Positions 17,490 to 24,757 of a stretch of 64,000 nt of DNA are shown piece after piece (positions within the stretch are counted from its first letter, which is position 1; each line of letters starts with the position of its first letter). Source of the DNA: Methylobacterium radiotolerans JCM 2831 (GTDB taxonomy: Bacteria; Pseudomonadota; Alphaproteobacteria; Rhizobiales; Beijerinckiaceae); the NCBI RefSeq assembly GCF_000019725.1, contig NC_010505.1, positions 1,240,001 to 1,304,000 on the forward strand, in the 5' to 3' direction. Under the pieces are notes generated by a model. The model did not search any database and was not told where the DNA came from. It saw nothing but the letters and a program-made list of their open reading frames with translations. Made by a program: the position numbers and the translations under genes.

Positions 17490-18223
17490 AGCACGGCCCC
17501 GCCGTCGACGCGCAGGATCTCGCCGGTGACGTGCCGGGCCTGGGGCGACATCAGGAACGCGATGGCGTCGACCACGGATTCGACGGTCGCGGCGCCCGCC
17601 GGGCTGCGCTTCTCCAGCGCCTCCTTGAACTCCGCGCCGTACAGGCGGGCATGGGCCTGGGTCATCTCGGTGTCGAGCCAGCCGGGGGCGACGCCGACGG
17701 CGCGCCGGGGGGCGAGTTCCCGGGCGAGCCCCTTGATCAGGGCGTCGAGCCCCGCCTTGGAGGCGGCGTAGGGCACGATCGCCGGCTCGGGCCGCTGGGC
17801 CGCCACGGACGAGACCGCGCAGAACACCGCGTCCCGGGTCGAGACCCGGGCGCTGCCGAAGGCGGCGGCGAACAGGGTCGGCGCGACGAGGTTGGTGCGG
17901 TAGAGGCGCTCGACCTCCTCCACGCCGAGGCTGCGCATCGGCTTGATGACCTGGACGCCCGCGCAGTACACGAGCCCGGTCAGGAGCCCCCGCTCGGCGA
18001 CCGCCGCCTGCAGCACGCCGCCGATCGCCGGCAGGTCGGTGACGTCGGCCGCGACGGCGGCGCAGCCGAGAGCCTCCAGCTCGGCGAGCCGGTCCGCCCG
18101 CCGGGCGAGGGCGGTGATCCGCGCCCCGCCCGCGCGGAGGCGCTCGGCGACGGCGCGGCCGATGCCGCTGCTGGCCCCGACGACGAGGACGTGCCCCCCC
18201 GGCTCCGCGATCGGCTGCGACAT
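17486..18223 (-). CDS. Short-chain dehydrogenase/reductase, probable 3-ketoacyl-ACP reductase
   Basis: 245 residues, classical SDR. VLVVGASSGIGRAVAERL is the dinucleotide-binding motif, VYCAGVQVIKPM replaces the usual NNAG, the catalytic Ser is in CAVSSVAAQRP, and the Tyr-x-x-x-Lys is in VPYAASKAGLDALIKG. The C terminus GEILRVDGGAVL is typical of FabG-like proteins. Sitting immediately after an ACP gene (four bases) and in the same operon as a KASIII, it most likely reduces a beta-ketoacyl-ACP to a 3-hydroxyacyl-ACP destined for a sugar amine. It could instead reduce a sugar intermediate. Coupled by ATGA-type overlap to the acyltransferase downstream. Confidence 0.87.
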   Translation of the reverse strand: MSQPIAEPGGHVLVVGASSGIGRAVAERLRAGGARITALARRADRLAELEALGCAAVAADVTDLPAIGGVLQAAVAERGLLTGLVYCAGVQVIKPMRSLGVEEVERLYRTNLVAPTLFAAAFGSARVSTRDAVFCAVSSVAAQRPEPAIVPYAASKAGLDALIKGLARELAPRRAVGVAPGWLDTEMTQAHARLYGAEFKEALEKRSPAGAATVESVVDAIAFLMSPQARHVTGEILRVDGGAVL

Positions 18224-18227
18224 CGGC

Positions 18228-18455
18228 TCAGGCCTGCAGCTTCGCGCCGGCCAGCGCGATCAGGTCGTCGGTGGTCGCCGCCCCGGCGATCCGCTGCGGA
18301 TCCACCTCGAGGCCCAGCGTGTCGTAGAGCGCCATGATGTTGAGGATGCCGAGCGAGTCGAAGGTCTCGATCGCCCCGAGGCTCTGCCCGCGGGCGAGCG
18401 GCCCCGGCTGGTCGAGGATCGTGCCGAGCTCGTCCAGGAATGCGCCCTCGGTCAT
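18228..18455 (-). CDS. Acyl carrier protein
   Basis: 75 residues with the phosphopantetheine site FDSLGILNIMALYDTLGLEV, Ser34 being the attachment residue. Its size and acidic helix II are as in stand-alone ACPs. The start overlaps the stop of the KASIII gene by four bases and the stop is four bases from the SDR, so it is an integral operon member rather than the housekeeping ACP. It would carry the acyl chain built by KASIII and SDR for transfer to an amino sugar. A phosphopantetheinyl transferase is needed but is not in the window. Confidence 0.9.
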   Translation of the reverse strand: MTEGAFLDELGTILDQPGPLARGQSLGAIETFDSLGILNIMALYDTLGLEVDPQRIAGAATTDDLIALAGAKLQA

Positions 18456-19492
18456 CGGGTGGTCTCCTCGTAGGTCATGACCGGGGGCGCGAAGATCCGG
18501 TCGGTGGTGATCGTGCAGGCTCCCCAGCTCAGCCCGACCCCGAAGCCGGCGAGCAGCGAGCGCACCCGCCGGCCCGCGTAGGCCTCCGCGAGGAAGCCCG
18601 AGATCGTGCCGGGGATCGAGGCCGAGTTCTGGTTGCCGTAGACCGACTGGGTGCCGGTCGGGAGCTTGCTGTCGTCGAGCCCCAGGCGGCGCTGGAGGTT
18701 CTTGAGGATGTACTTGTTCGGCTGGTGCAGGACCAGGAAGTCGACGTCCTCGGCGCGCGTGTCCGAGAAGGCCAGGATGCCCTCGATCAGCGGCGGGACG
18801 CGCTTCAGGGTGAAGTTGAAGACCTGCGCCCCGTCCATGTGCATGGTGCCGGGCTTGTCCGCGTCCTCGGCGTCGGCCCGGAGGCCGCTGTGCGGGATGA
18901 ACAGGGCCTTCTCGCCCGAGCCGTCGCTGTGGAGCTGGAAGAAGCTCTCGCTCTCGCGCCGCTCGATCAGCACCGCGGCGCCGGCATCGCCCATGATCGG
19001 GGTGATCGACCGGTCCCCGGTCGCGACCATGCGGCTCGCGACGTCGCCGACGCAGAGCAGGACGCGGTCGAGGCCGGATTCGACCAGGCTGTAGGCGACC
19101 GACAACCCGTAGACGAAGCCGCTGCAGCCGAGGCGGATGTCGAAGCAGAGCGTGTCGGTCCGCATGCCGAGGCGGTGCTGCATCCCGATCGACGTCGACG
19201 GCGAGCTGTAATCCGGCGTCTGGGTGACGAGGATCAGGCCGTCGACGGCGTCGGGCTGCAGGTCGAGGCCGCGCAGGAGGTGGCGCGCCGAGTGCAGGCA
19301 GAGATCCGCCGTCGTGGTGCCGGGATCGGCGACGACGTGCCGGGTCGCGAAGCCCATGGCCCGCTTGAGGCGCTCCGCCTCCTCGGGGGCGAGCCCGAGG
19401 CCGGCCGCCTCGTCGTCGAAGGCCTGGACGCGCGCGCCGACCGTGGTGACGAGACCCGCCAGGGTCGCGCGCGAGAACCGCAGGTCAGCCAT
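18452..19492 (-). CDS. 3-oxoacyl-ACP synthase III (KASIII/FabH-like)
   Basis: 346 residues from ATG 19492, which overlaps the upstream gene's TGA region; the longer open frame upstream is only the shadow of that gene. The KASIII triad is present: Cys123 in DIRLGCSGFVYGL, His in FLVLHQPNKYILK and Asn in VYGNQNSASIPGT. The family condenses a primed acyl-CoA (or acyl-ACP) with malonyl-ACP; members outside fatty-acid synthesis also load or transfer acyl groups. In Pseudomonas flagellin/viosamine glycosylation islands a similar enzyme helps build a 3-hydroxybutyryl-type substituent. Here two carrier proteins flank it, one on each side, suggesting donor and acceptor ACPs. Confidence 0.9.
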   Translation of the reverse strand: MADLRFSRATLAGLVTTVGARVQAFDDEAAGLGLAPEEAERLKRAMGFATRHVVADPGTTTADLCLHSARHLLRGLDLQPDAVDGLILVTQTPDYSSPSTSIGMQHRLGMRTDTLCFDIRLGCSGFVYGLSVAYSLVESGLDRVLLCVGDVASRMVATGDRSITPIMGDAGAAVLIERRESESFFQLHSDGSGEKALFIPHSGLRADAEDADKPGTMHMDGAQVFNFTLKRVPPLIEGILAFSDTRAEDVDFLVLHQPNKYILKNLQRRLGLDDSKLPTGTQSVYGNQNSASIPGTISGFLAEAYAGRRVRSLLAGFGVGLSWGACTITTDRIFAPPVMTYEETTR

Positions 19493-19802
19493 GCTCGACC
19501 GTCTCGGCGACGTAGTCGATCCAGCCCTGGAAGCGGCGGAGCGGCGACTTCGTGCTGTCGAGGATGCTCTCGTTGGCGAGCGGCACGTAGCGGCCGACCG
19601 TCCGCTCGATCTCGGATTCCGTCTCGAGGAGGAGCTCGACCACCGCGAAGGAATCGAGCCGCTCGTAGACGTCGTCCTCGGGCCCGGGATTCTCCAGGTC
19701 CGGGCGCCCCCAGGTCTCGACGAGCCGCGCGAAGGTCGCGCGGGCAGCCGCCTCGACGGCGCCGCGGTCACTCCGCGACGATGTGGATGTAGGGGGTGTC
19801 AT
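19485..19802 (-). CDS. Acyl carrier protein-like domain protein
   Basis: 105 residues from ATG 19802, with GAGGA about 6 bases upstream. The central LDSFAVVELLLETESEIERT resembles the ACP helix II with an Asp-Ser pair (Ser51), and the acidic following helix supports a carrier role. The N and C extensions make it longer than a standard ACP. The start lies 35 bases inside the end of fkbH and the stop overlaps the KASIII start, so the three genes are tightly packed. In known FkbH systems the partner is a dedicated ACP that receives a glyceryl unit, which makes this protein the obvious FkbH partner. That assignment is inferred from order. Confidence 0.75.
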   Translation of the reverse strand: MTPPTSTSSRSDRGAVEAAARATFARLVETWGRPDLENPGPEDDVYERLDSFAVVELLLETESEIERTVGRYVPLANESILDSTKSPLRRFQGWIDYVAETVEHG

Positions 19803-21375
19803 CCGGTCCTCGTGTCAGTCGGTACGTCTTGCCCTCGGGGCCAGCGCTCACGGGTTCGAAGCCGTTGTCGTCGAGGAAGCTCTCGACCATCCGGTTCTTC
19901 GCGCTCGGGCGATACTGGGCTTTCAGGTCCCGATCGCCCTCCTGCTGGCAGACGTGGCGCAGAATTTGGGCCTCGATGCGGCGTCCGAGGGCCCGGCAGC
20001 TCATCAGGAACGTCTCGAGCTCGCCGCCCCGGACGATGGCGACCCCGACGATGCCCATGTCGCCGAACCGGTCGACCACCCGGGCCGCGTAGACGCCGCC
20101 CTCCCGCATGGCGGTGGCGACCTCGTCCTCGGTGTAGCGCCGCGTCGTCAGGTTGAACTGATTGGTCTTGTTGATCAGCTGCGTGACCCGCCGCAGGGAG
20201 CCCAGGTTGTTGCGGGCGACGTGCACCCGGATCTCGAGGGAGGCGAGGTACTCGTCCATCGAGGCGGCGGAGCGCTGCAGCTCCTGGCGCTGGGCCTCGC
20301 CGCGGTACTGCTCGGTCTTGGCCAGATCCTCGGCGGTGACGTTCCGGGCGCGCAGGGACGCGATCCCGTCGAGCAGGGTCAGCGCCTGCTCGGGGCGCGT
20401 CCGGTCGAACAGGTGGCACTCGACCCCGGGGAGCCGGGCGCGCACCTCCTCGATCTCGAAGGGGTTGTCGTCGAGGAAGATGAAGCTGTCGAGGCCGAGG
20501 TTCAGGGTCGCGGCGAGGTCGCGGATGTTCTCGCTCTTCTCCGTCCAGTTGCTGCGGTAGGCCACGAAATCGTCCAGGCGGAGCGGCATCGCGCGCTGGG
20601 CGAAGACCGCGCGGAAATCCTCCTCGTTGTTCTTCGTCACCGCGCAGAGCAGGATCCCGAGGCCCTTCAGGCGCAGGAGCTGGCGCTGGAGCTGGGTGTG
20701 GACGATCCCCGGATAGTCGCTGTCGACCTCCAGGTTCTCCACGCCGTCCTCGCCGACGACGCCGCCCCAGAGCGTGTTGTCGGCGTCGACCACCACCACC
20801 TTGCGGCGCGCCCGCAGCCGCGCCGCGACGGCGTCGGCGTAGCGCTCGCTGAGCGCGTCCACGGCGGCCGGGGCGTAGGGCATCTGGTACATGTACCGGT
20901 TGCGCTCGCGGAAGGCGTTGGCGAAGCCGAGCAGCGCCAGCGCGCCGGCGGCGTCGACGACGCTGACCCGCTCCTGCGCCCGGGCGAGGTCGAACAGCAC
21001 CGCGTTCACCCGCGCGAGCGCCTCCAGCTGGTCGTGGAGGTCGCTCTCGACGGACGAGACCGGCACGAACGGCACGGTGTTGAGGATGATCGTCCCCGGC
21101 GCGCGGGCGAGACGCGCCGAGACCAAGTCGGCGAGGCCGCGCGCGCGGGCGACGGCCGCCTCGTCCGGAGCGACGTCGAAGAACCAGCGGTGGTCGAGAT
21201 GCACGATCAGGACGTCGGCGGCTGCGGGTCCCGCCAGCACCTGCTCGATCTGTCCGATGGGGAGATGCTCGCACGAGACCGTGGCGAGATCCGCGAGGCG
21301 GCCCGCCACCTTCCCGAACGGGTTGGTGACGACGTTTCCGACGAAACCGATCGACAGGGCGCGAGCCGTGGTCAT
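19768..21375 (-). CDS. FkbH-like HAD/acyltransferase
   Basis: About 535 residues from ATG 21375; an in-frame GTG at 21399 could add eight residues. The family's HAD-type motif is VVVVDADNTLWGGVVGEDG near residue 192, followed by FIFLDDNPFEIEEVR. A C-terminal GNAT-like part (about 370-535) contains NKTNQFNLTTRRYTEDEV, then DRFGDMGIVGVAIV and MSCRALGRRIEAQIL. FkbH proteins capture 1,3-bisphosphoglycerate, dephosphorylate it and load glyceryl onto an ACP for methoxymalonyl- or tetronate-type chemistry. Related proteins occur in polysaccharide and flagellin-glycosylation islands, where the product is less clear. It is the first gene of the minus-strand operon, with the MaoC-ketoreductase gene divergent 180 bases away. 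Confidence 0.88.
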   Translation of the reverse strand: MTTARALSIGFVGNVVTNPFGKVAGRLADLATVSCEHLPIGQIEQVLAGPAAADVLIVHLDHRWFFDVAPDEAAVARARGLADLVSARLARAPGTIILNTVPFVPVSSVESDLHDQLEALARVNAVLFDLARAQERVSVVDAAGALALLGFANAFRERNRYMYQMPYAPAAVDALSERYADAVAARLRARRKVVVVDADNTLWGGVVGEDGVENLEVDSDYPGIVHTQLQRQLLRLKGLGILLCAVTKNNEEDFRAVFAQRAMPLRLDDFVAYRSNWTEKSENIRDLAATLNLGLDSFIFLDDNPFEIEEVRARLPGVECHLFDRTRPEQALTLLDGIASLRARNVTAEDLAKTEQYRGEAQRQELQRSAASMDEYLASLEIRVHVARNNLGSLRRVTQLINKTNQFNLTTRRYTEDEVATAMREGGVYAARVVDRFGDMGIVGVAIVRGGELETFLMSCRALGRRIEAQILRHVCQQEGDRDLKAQYRPSAKNRMVESFLDDNGFEPVSAGPEGKTYRLTRGPDDTPYIHIVAE

Positions 21376-21554
21376 CCTCGATACCGGTCCCTGCGACACC
21401 CTGCGGATGCCTGCCCTCCGGCGATCGACCGGCCCCTTTCCGTGCGTGCGAGCGCCGCCCTCTTGCGAGATCGCGTGTCATAAAGCAAGGGGCCGGGCAT
21501 CCGGCGGCCGGTCAGCCCGGCCGGGACGGGGACCGGCCGAGGAGGAGCTGCGCG
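21376..21554. promoter_or_regulatory. Divergent intergenic region for the acylation genes
   Basis: About 180 bases separate the start of the FkbH operon (minus) from the MaoC-ketoreductase gene (plus). It must carry the promoters of both, giving shared control of the pathway. Just before 21555 there is GAGGAGCTG, a good ribosome binding site. I could not identify convincing -35/-10 boxes or a clear operator. Confidence 0.4.
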
Positions 21555-22988
21555 ATGAACGGATCCGGTTCGGACGACGCCGCCGCGACGACGCGGACCT
21601 GGACCGAGGCCCATCAGGCCGCCTTCGCGCGGGCGACCGGCGACGTGAACCCGATGCACATGGACGCGCGGATGGCCCGGCGGACGCTGGCCGGCGAGCG
21701 CGCCGTCCACGGCGTCCACGCCGCCCTCTGGGCCCTCGACGCCTGCGCCGACGCCCATCCCCTCGACCGGCTCGCGACGCTGCAGATGCGGTTCGAGCGG
21801 TTCGTGCTGGTCGGGGACCGCACCGTCCTGACGGTCCACGAGGCGGACGCGCGGCAGCTGCGCCTGTCCGTGGCGGTGGACGGCGTCCGCACCCTGACGA
21901 TCCAGGCGACCTTCGCGGCCGAGCGGGCACCGGGTCAGGCGGTCGAGGTCGCGCCCGTCGCGATCCCCGCCGAGCCGGTCGCCCGCGATCCGGCGGCCCT
22001 GACGGGGCTCGCCGGTGCCTTCGCGCTGCCGGACCCGGCGGCGATCGCCGCGCTGGCGCCGCGCCTCGCCCGCGCCCTCGGTCCGGGCCGGGTCGCCGCC
22101 CTGGGCGGCCTCTCGACGCTCGTCGGCATGTTCGTGCCCGGCCTCCACTCGATCCTCTCGAAGATCGACGTGACCGTCACAGAGGGCGGCACCGGCTCGC
22201 GCCTCGGCTACGCGGTGAAGCGGTTCCAGCCGATGCTGCAATCGGTGACGCTGGACGCCGTCGGCCCCGGCCTCGTCGCCCGGGTCGAGGGCTTCGTCCG
22301 CCCGCGGCCGGTGGAGCAGGAGAGCCTGCGGGACCTCGCCGCGCTGGTGGAGCCGGGCGCCTTCGCGGCGGTGTCGGCGCTGATCGTCGGCGGGTCGCGG
22401 GGCCTCGGCGCCGCGACCGCCAAGCTGATCGCCGCCGGGGGCGGGGCGGTCTGCATCACCTACGCGTCCGGCGCCGAGGAGGCGGAGGCGATCGCCCGGG
22501 AGATCCGCGATGCCGGCGGCCGCTGCCAGGTTCTGCGCTACGACGCCGCCGAGCCGGCCGCCGCGCAGCTCGCGGCGCTGGCGATGCGCCCGTCGCAGCT
22601 CTACCACTTCGCGACGCCCCGCATCTTCCGCCAGAAGCGCGCGCCGTTCGAGCCCGCCTGCCTCGACGAGATGATGCGCGTCTACAACACCGCCTTCTAC
22701 GAGCTGAGCCAGTTCTGCCTGGAGCGCGGCGACGCCGTGGCGGCCTTCTACCCGTCGACCAGCGCCATCGACGAGGCGCCCCGCGACACCCTGGAATACG
22801 TCATGGCCAAGATCGCCGGCGAGACGCTGGCCGCGACCCTGGCGCGGACGCTCCCGAACCTGCGGACCGTGATCGAGCGTCTGCCCCGGGTGAAGACCGA
22901 CCAGACCGCCACGATCTTCCCCGTGCCGGCCGCCGCGCCGAGCGCGCTGATGCTGCCGATCATCCGCCGGATGTCGGCGGCCGCCTGA
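21555..22988 (+). CDS. MaoC-like dehydratase fused to a ketoreductase-type SDR
   Basis: 477 residues with GAGGAG upstream of ATG 21555. Residues about 12-130 are a MaoC/hot-dog hydratase: FARATGDVNPMHMDARMARR contains the Asp-x-Asn-Pro-x-His motif and GERAVHGVHAALWALD the following Gly-x-Val-His-Gly helix. After a linker, residues about 273-477 are an SDR with ALIVGGSRGLGAATAKLIA, Tyr415-x-x-x-Lys419 in LEYVMAKIAGE and Ser nearby in YPSTSAIDE. It would interconvert 3-ketoacyl, 3-hydroxyacyl and enoyl thioesters, matching the ACP and KASIII of the divergent operon. The SDR half is shorter than a full FabG. MaoC-SDR fusions also occur in polyhydroxyalkanoate and glycan-modification clusters, and context favours the latter. 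Confidence 0.85.
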   Translation: MNGSGSDDAAATTRTWTEAHQAAFARATGDVNPMHMDARMARRTLAGERAVHGVHAALWALDACADAHPLDRLATLQMRFERFVLVGDRTVLTVHEADARQLRLSVAVDGVRTLTIQATFAAERAPGQAVEVAPVAIPAEPVARDPAALTGLAGAFALPDPAAIAALAPRLARALGPGRVAALGGLSTLVGMFVPGLHSILSKIDVTVTEGGTGSRLGYAVKRFQPMLQSVTLDAVGPGLVARVEGFVRPRPVEQESLRDLAALVEPGAFAAVSALIVGGSRGLGAATAKLIAAGGGAVCITYASGAEEAEAIAREIRDAGGRCQVLRYDAAEPAAAQLAALAMRPSQLYHFATPRIFRQKRAPFEPACLDEMMRVYNTAFYELSQFCLERGDAVAAFYPSTSAIDEAPRDTLEYVMAKIAGETLAATLARTLPNLRTVIERLPRVKTDQTATIFPVPAAAPSALMLPIIRRMSAAA

Positions 22989-23091
22989 CCCGAAGGCGCG
23001 GCGGGCACGGGACCGCGCCGGACGGCCCTGACCGAACCGGGCGCCGCAATCTCAAGCGCGCGGCGCAGTGGCCGCGCCCCCGGCGCCGGGA

Positions 23092-23610
23092 TCACTCGGC
23101 GGCGGCGTCGTGCGGGACCTCTTCGTCCGCCTCCGGATCGGCCTCCTCCTCACCGTCCTCGGCCCCGTCGGGCGCCGCGGCGGCGGTGAAGAAGTCGCCG
23201 TTCCGGATCGCCTCGCCGCCGGTCACCAGCATGCTGAGATAGGTGTTGAGGGTGTTGGGCGCGACGTCGGGCAGCCGCTCGGCGATCTGGGCATGCGACA
23301 GGCCCTGCGGACCGGCCGAGCCGAGCAGCGCCTTCAGCCGCCCCTTGGCCGAGTTGGCCCGGGGACCGCGAGCACCGCGCCGGCCGCCCGAGGCGGGCAC
23401 GGAGCGGTCGGCCGCGGCGGCCCGCGGCCCTTCGGGCGCGTGGAGACCGGAGGCCTCCAGCGGGATCCCCTCGACGATCGAGGTCAGCGCGGCCTCCGCC
23501 GCCCGGAGCTTGGTCAGCTCGGCCGCGATCCGGTCGTAGTCGCTCTGCAGCGCGGCCCTGCGCGCCCGAACGTCCACCAGGGCCTTCGTCAGGGTGTTGT
23601 CCTCAGCCAC
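23092..23610 (-). CDS. Putative DNA-binding protein, coiled coil plus winged-helix-like domain
   Basis: 172 residues from GTG 23610 with GAGG about 8 bases upstream. Residues 1-50 are a heptad-rich helix (RRAALQSDYDRIAAELTKLR); a Pro/Ala/Arg-rich linker (about 60-95) resembles a nucleic-acid-binding spacer; residues about 95-150 look like a winged helix (GLSHAQIAERLPDVAPNTLN, then YLSMLVTGGEAIRNGDFF). The C terminus is acidic. I do not recognise the named family, but the architecture suggests a transcriptional or nucleoid-associated regulator. It converges with the MaoC-SDR gene. Whether it controls the glycan cluster is unknown. Confidence 0.7.
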   Translation of the reverse strand: MAEDNTLTKALVDVRARRAALQSDYDRIAAELTKLRAAEAALTSIVEGIPLEASGLHAPEGPRAAAADRSVPASGGRRGARGPRANSAKGRLKALLGSAGPQGLSHAQIAERLPDVAPNTLNTYLSMLVTGGEAIRNGDFFTAAAAPDGAEDGEEEADPEADEEVPHDAAAE

Positions 23611-23915
23611 CGGACGGCCTCATCCCATGATTTCTCTGGTGGACGGCATACGGCATAGGACCCTTCGGACGTCAACCGACGCACGAGTTGTGAGGACGGC
23701 GCCCGATGGCTTAGAGACATCTTCAAACGCCGCTTCCGGCCCGGGGTCATCGGCGCTGCCGCCGAATGTCGACGGATCCCGATCCCGGCACGCCGATACC
23801 GTAATCGTCATGTCAGAAGGCGAGCATTCTTCCGCGGGTTCGATGTGTGGCCGTCCGCTCCCGGACCTCGGCCGCGCCGCGCCCAGGGGCCTCCACAGAT
23901 CCCGCAGAGCGAATT
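23611..23915. other. Divergent non-coding region, about 305 bases
   Basis: This spacer between the DNA-binding-like gene (minus) and the hexapeptide acyltransferase (plus) is somewhat less GC-rich than its flanks, especially 23,620-23,700, as expected for promoters. No RNA gene or repeat is apparent. Short reading frames across it lack coding bias. Confidence 0.4.
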
Positions 23916-24518
23916 ATGTCTTTGAATATCTTCGACAAAGGGGAGAATAATGTCATCGACATTGACTCGCGGGATCAGCACAGCCAAGCGGGAAAGATCT
24001 ACATCAATGGCGACAACAACTACATCCGCATAGGCAGGGGCTGCGTGTCCGACAAGGACATGCACATCGTCATCGAGTCGAACTGCCGGTTCGACGTCGG
24101 CGAGGACGTGCGGCTGTCGATGGCCAACATCTATATCGGCCCCGGCTCGGTCCTGCGTATCGGCGACCGGACCGGCTTCACCGGGCTCGTCCACCTCAAT
24201 CCCGTCGAGGGGAAGGCGATCGAGATCGGCACGGACTGCTCGATCGCGTCGGGCGTCTGGATGACGACGAGCGACTTCCACTCCATCGTCACCCGGGACA
24301 CCGGCGCGCGGCTGAACCCGGCCAAGCCCGTGCGGGTCGGCAACCACGTCTGGATCGCCAATCAGGCCACCCTGCTCAAGGGCACGGTCATCGGCGACAA
24401 CGCGATCGTCGGCGCGCACGCGGTCGTCACCGGGACGGTGCCGGCCCACTGCGTGGCCGCCGGCAACCCCGCGCGGATCGTGCGGGAGAACGTGACGTGG
24501 CGCTCCGACCTGATCTGA
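23916..24518 (+). CDS. Left-handed beta-helix acyltransferase
   Basis: 200 residues from ATG 23916, chosen over a GTG at 23847 because the hexapeptide fold begins at once (GENNVIDIDSRDQHS, then GDNNYIRIGRGC). The sequence carries regular hexapeptide repeats and ends with the signature of maltose/galactoside O-acetyltransferase-type enzymes: TTSDFHSIVTRDTG with the catalytic His, NHVWIANQATLLKG and the closing AGNPARIVRENV. Such enzymes transfer acetyl from acetyl-CoA to a hydroxyl of a sugar. Here it probably O-acetylates a glycan or precursor. It precedes the very large GT gene by 239 bases on the same strand. The Asn-rich N terminus is slightly unusual. Confidence 0.85.
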   Translation: MSLNIFDKGENNVIDIDSRDQHSQAGKIYINGDNNYIRIGRGCVSDKDMHIVIESNCRFDVGEDVRLSMANIYIGPGSVLRIGDRTGFTGLVHLNPVEGKAIEIGTDCSIASGVWMTTSDFHSIVTRDTGARLNPAKPVRVGNHVWIANQATLLKGTVIGDNAIVGAHAVVTGTVPAHCVAAGNPARIVRENVTWRSDLI

Positions 24519-24757
24519 CCGCACCGGACGGGCGCGCGGGACGTGGGGCAGGGGGCGCCGTTGTTTACCCCGCGCGCGCGTTCCGTTAGGGCGATGGGCC
24601 GTCGGCGCGACCCCTTGCCCGGCGCACCGCCACGCCTCCGATCCAGCCCGCGCGAACACATGCTCACCCGAGCTTCAGGTCTCGACCCCAGCGCCGCGTC
24701 CGGCACGGCCTCCGACCGCGATCGGCGGCCGTCGCGAGACAGAGCGGGCGCCGCGCG

